A stretch of DNA of 64,000 nt from assembly GCA_021324365.1 (NCBI GenBank), contig JAJPJE010000061.1, positions 1 through 64,000 on the forward strand, written 5' to 3'. The stretch comes from Terriglobia bacterium (lineage in GTDB: Bacteria > Acidobacteriota > Terriglobia > Terriglobales > Acidobacteriaceae). Shown piece after piece: positions 63,021 through 64,000 of the stretch (its first letter is position 1; each line of letters starts with the position of its first letter). Both the position numbers and the translations under genes were made by a program. The notes under the pieces were generated by a model. It saw only the letters and a list, made by a program, of their open reading frames with translations, was not told the origin of the DNA and made no database searches.

Positions 63021-64000
63021 CTAGTACGGCCGGTGTGCTTGTGTAATTCCGGGCCAGTTATCTGTCCGAAAGGGGCCCGCGGGCAATCCCGCACCATTGA
63101 AAAGAGTCGCCGGTGGATTCGACTGCCATGCGTACCGGACCTGTTTCGGATTTGGTGCTGATGGTGACGATACCACGACCATATTGTGTTCAATGCGGGC
63201 ACCAGCCCAATACCATTTCCGGTCGTCACCTGCGATCTGAAAGGCTCCCACCTTCGGTCCTTTCATCACCAATCCGCCCTTCGTATGGGCAAAACGCAAC
63301 TGGATAGCGCCAGGAACTCGCTTCACGGAGACAAGCGTTGGGCCGGAATACACTACCCGCTTGCGATAATGTTTTGCTAACGCGCACAGTGCAAGCCGTT
63401 CGCCGACGGGTTGTTTATCCTTCGGGTGGAGATTGTCGGGATCGCCGGTATCGATTGTCACTGCAAGGCACGACTTAGCGACGCTCGCAGCGGTTAGCGC
63501 CTGCGATTCGCGCGTTTCTGCCCATGCATCATCGACCGGCTTGTCACTTCGATGACCGAACGCTGGCAAGCTAACGATGTAGAAAGGAAACTCACCTTGC
63601 CCGAACAGCTCTCGCCAATCCGCAATCATCACGGGAAGAAGACGCCTGTATTGATATCCGCGTTCTGAATTCTGCTCGCCCTGGTACCAGATGGTTCCGG
63701 TGATCGAAAGCGGTGCGAGCGGCGCCAGCATGCCTTCGTACAGCACGGTTGGCATCACAGGCCAATTCTCGTAAGCAATCGGCAATGGATGCGGCGGGCG
63801 CGCATCAACACTGAGCAGCCCCTTCCACTTGCCTGCGAGGGGGATGCTGGTCTTATCTCCTAGCACCAGGCGTAATTCTTCCGGCTTGGCAAGAAAGCCG
63901 CCGTCCGGCTTCGTCTTCAGAACGCGGATCGCAATGACATTCTTGCCGGGCTTCAGAACCCCGTCCCGGATGAAGTACATGCGCGGATTCTCGACCCAGG
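63021..64000 (-). CDS. Sialate O-acetylesterase-like carbohydrate esterase, C-terminal part (cut by window end)
   Basis: The frame is open to the window edge (reading WVENPRMYFIRDGVLKPGKNVIAIRVLKTK), so the start lies beyond 64000. The visible about 325 residues include a beta-sandwich insert and the SGNH-type esterase part: LSITGTIWYQGEQNSERGYQYRRLLPVMIADWRELFGQGEFPFYIVSLPAF, AWAETRESQALTA and VTIDTGDPDNLHPKDKQPVGERLALCALAKHYRK (the catalytic Asp-xx-His block). The GQGE nucleophile block is expected upstream. Acts on acetylated plant polysaccharides in such clusters. First visible gene of the operon with GH51 and GH95. Confidence 0.87.
   Translation of the reverse strand, partial: WVENPRMYFIRDGVLKPGKNVIAIRVLKTKPDGGFLAKPEELRLVLGDKTSIPLAGKWKGLLSVDARPPHPLPIAYENWPVMPTVLYEGMLAPLAPLSITGTIWYQGEQNSERGYQYRRLLPVMIADWRELFGQGEFPFYIVSLPAFGHRSDKPVDDAWAETRESQALTAASVAKSCLAVTIDTGDPDNLHPKDKQPVGERLALCALAKHYRKRVVYSGPTLVSVKRVPGAIQLRFAHTKGGLVMKGPKVGAFQIAGDDRKWYWAGARIEHNMVVVSSPSAPNPKQVRYAWQSNPPATLFNGAGLPAGPFRTDNWPGITQAHRPY

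Overview
The window looks like chromosomal DNA of an Acidobacteriota soil bacterium, probably class Terriglobia. This is inferred from gene content: DUF3857-transglutaminase-TPR protein, PQQ-propeller protein, LytS/LytTR pair, many secreted glycoside hydrolases, RAYT and REP-like debris, and frequent GTG/TTG starts. Base composition is fairly GC-rich and even. I saw no tRNA, rRNA, CRISPR array, intact transposase, phage gene or replication origin. No wholly new system stands out. The most unusual things are a gene cut in two by a local inversion, REP-like repeats (one of which has become the tail of trmD), several freshly decayed genes, and a well-formed arabinose promoter flanked by two operators.

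Layout. 1-1.5 kb is a gene graveyard: an inversion-split secreted protein, a RAYT transposase fragment and a frameshifted secreted-protein gene. 1.5-5.2 kb holds small conserved genes, pgeF, an HU/IHF-type protein, a broken mscS and a PilZ protein. 5.4-8 kb is trpE-trpG with a broken four-helix-bundle gene between them. 8-16.9 kb holds a membrane protein, a metallo-beta-lactamase-fold hydrolase, a multi-PAS histidine kinase, a PQQ-propeller protein, an operon of secreted protein plus LytS-type kinase plus LytTR regulator, and an Hcp-fold protein with an export signal. 17-23 kb holds a 1200-residue GH2 exo-glucosaminidase-like enzyme, a lipoprotein and a PEGA protein. 23-25.8 kb is the ribosomal operon rpsP-khpA-rimM-trmD-rplS on the minus strand.

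26-35.2 kb holds a methyltransferase-like and another membrane protein, a cupin, the DUF3857-TPR protein, nagA with a glutaminase-less GlmS-like SIS protein (amino-sugar catabolism), and an aldo/keto reductase. 35.7-40 kb is a drug-efflux operon (TolC, HlyD, DHA2 MFS). 40.4-46 kb holds a DUF309 fusion, a LacI-type regulator and the divergent araD-araA-like-araB operon. 46-50 kb holds a VTT membrane protein, a MocR-type regulator and a duplicated DoxX-like protein. 50-55.7 kb is a CzcCBA-type metal RND operon. 56.4-58.4 kb is a kinase/NarL-type regulator pair. 58.4-64 kb is a hemicellulose-degrading operon: sialate O-acetylesterase-like protein (cut by the window end), GH51 arabinofuranosidase and GH95 fucosidase.

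How the parts fit: GH51/GH95/esterase would release arabinose, fucose and acetate from plant polysaccharide, and the ara operon 15 kb away would take arabinose to xylulose-5-phosphate. The GH2 enzyme and nagA/SIS pair point to use of chitosan-like or cell-wall amino sugars. Two efflux operons and three kinase genes fit a soil life style.
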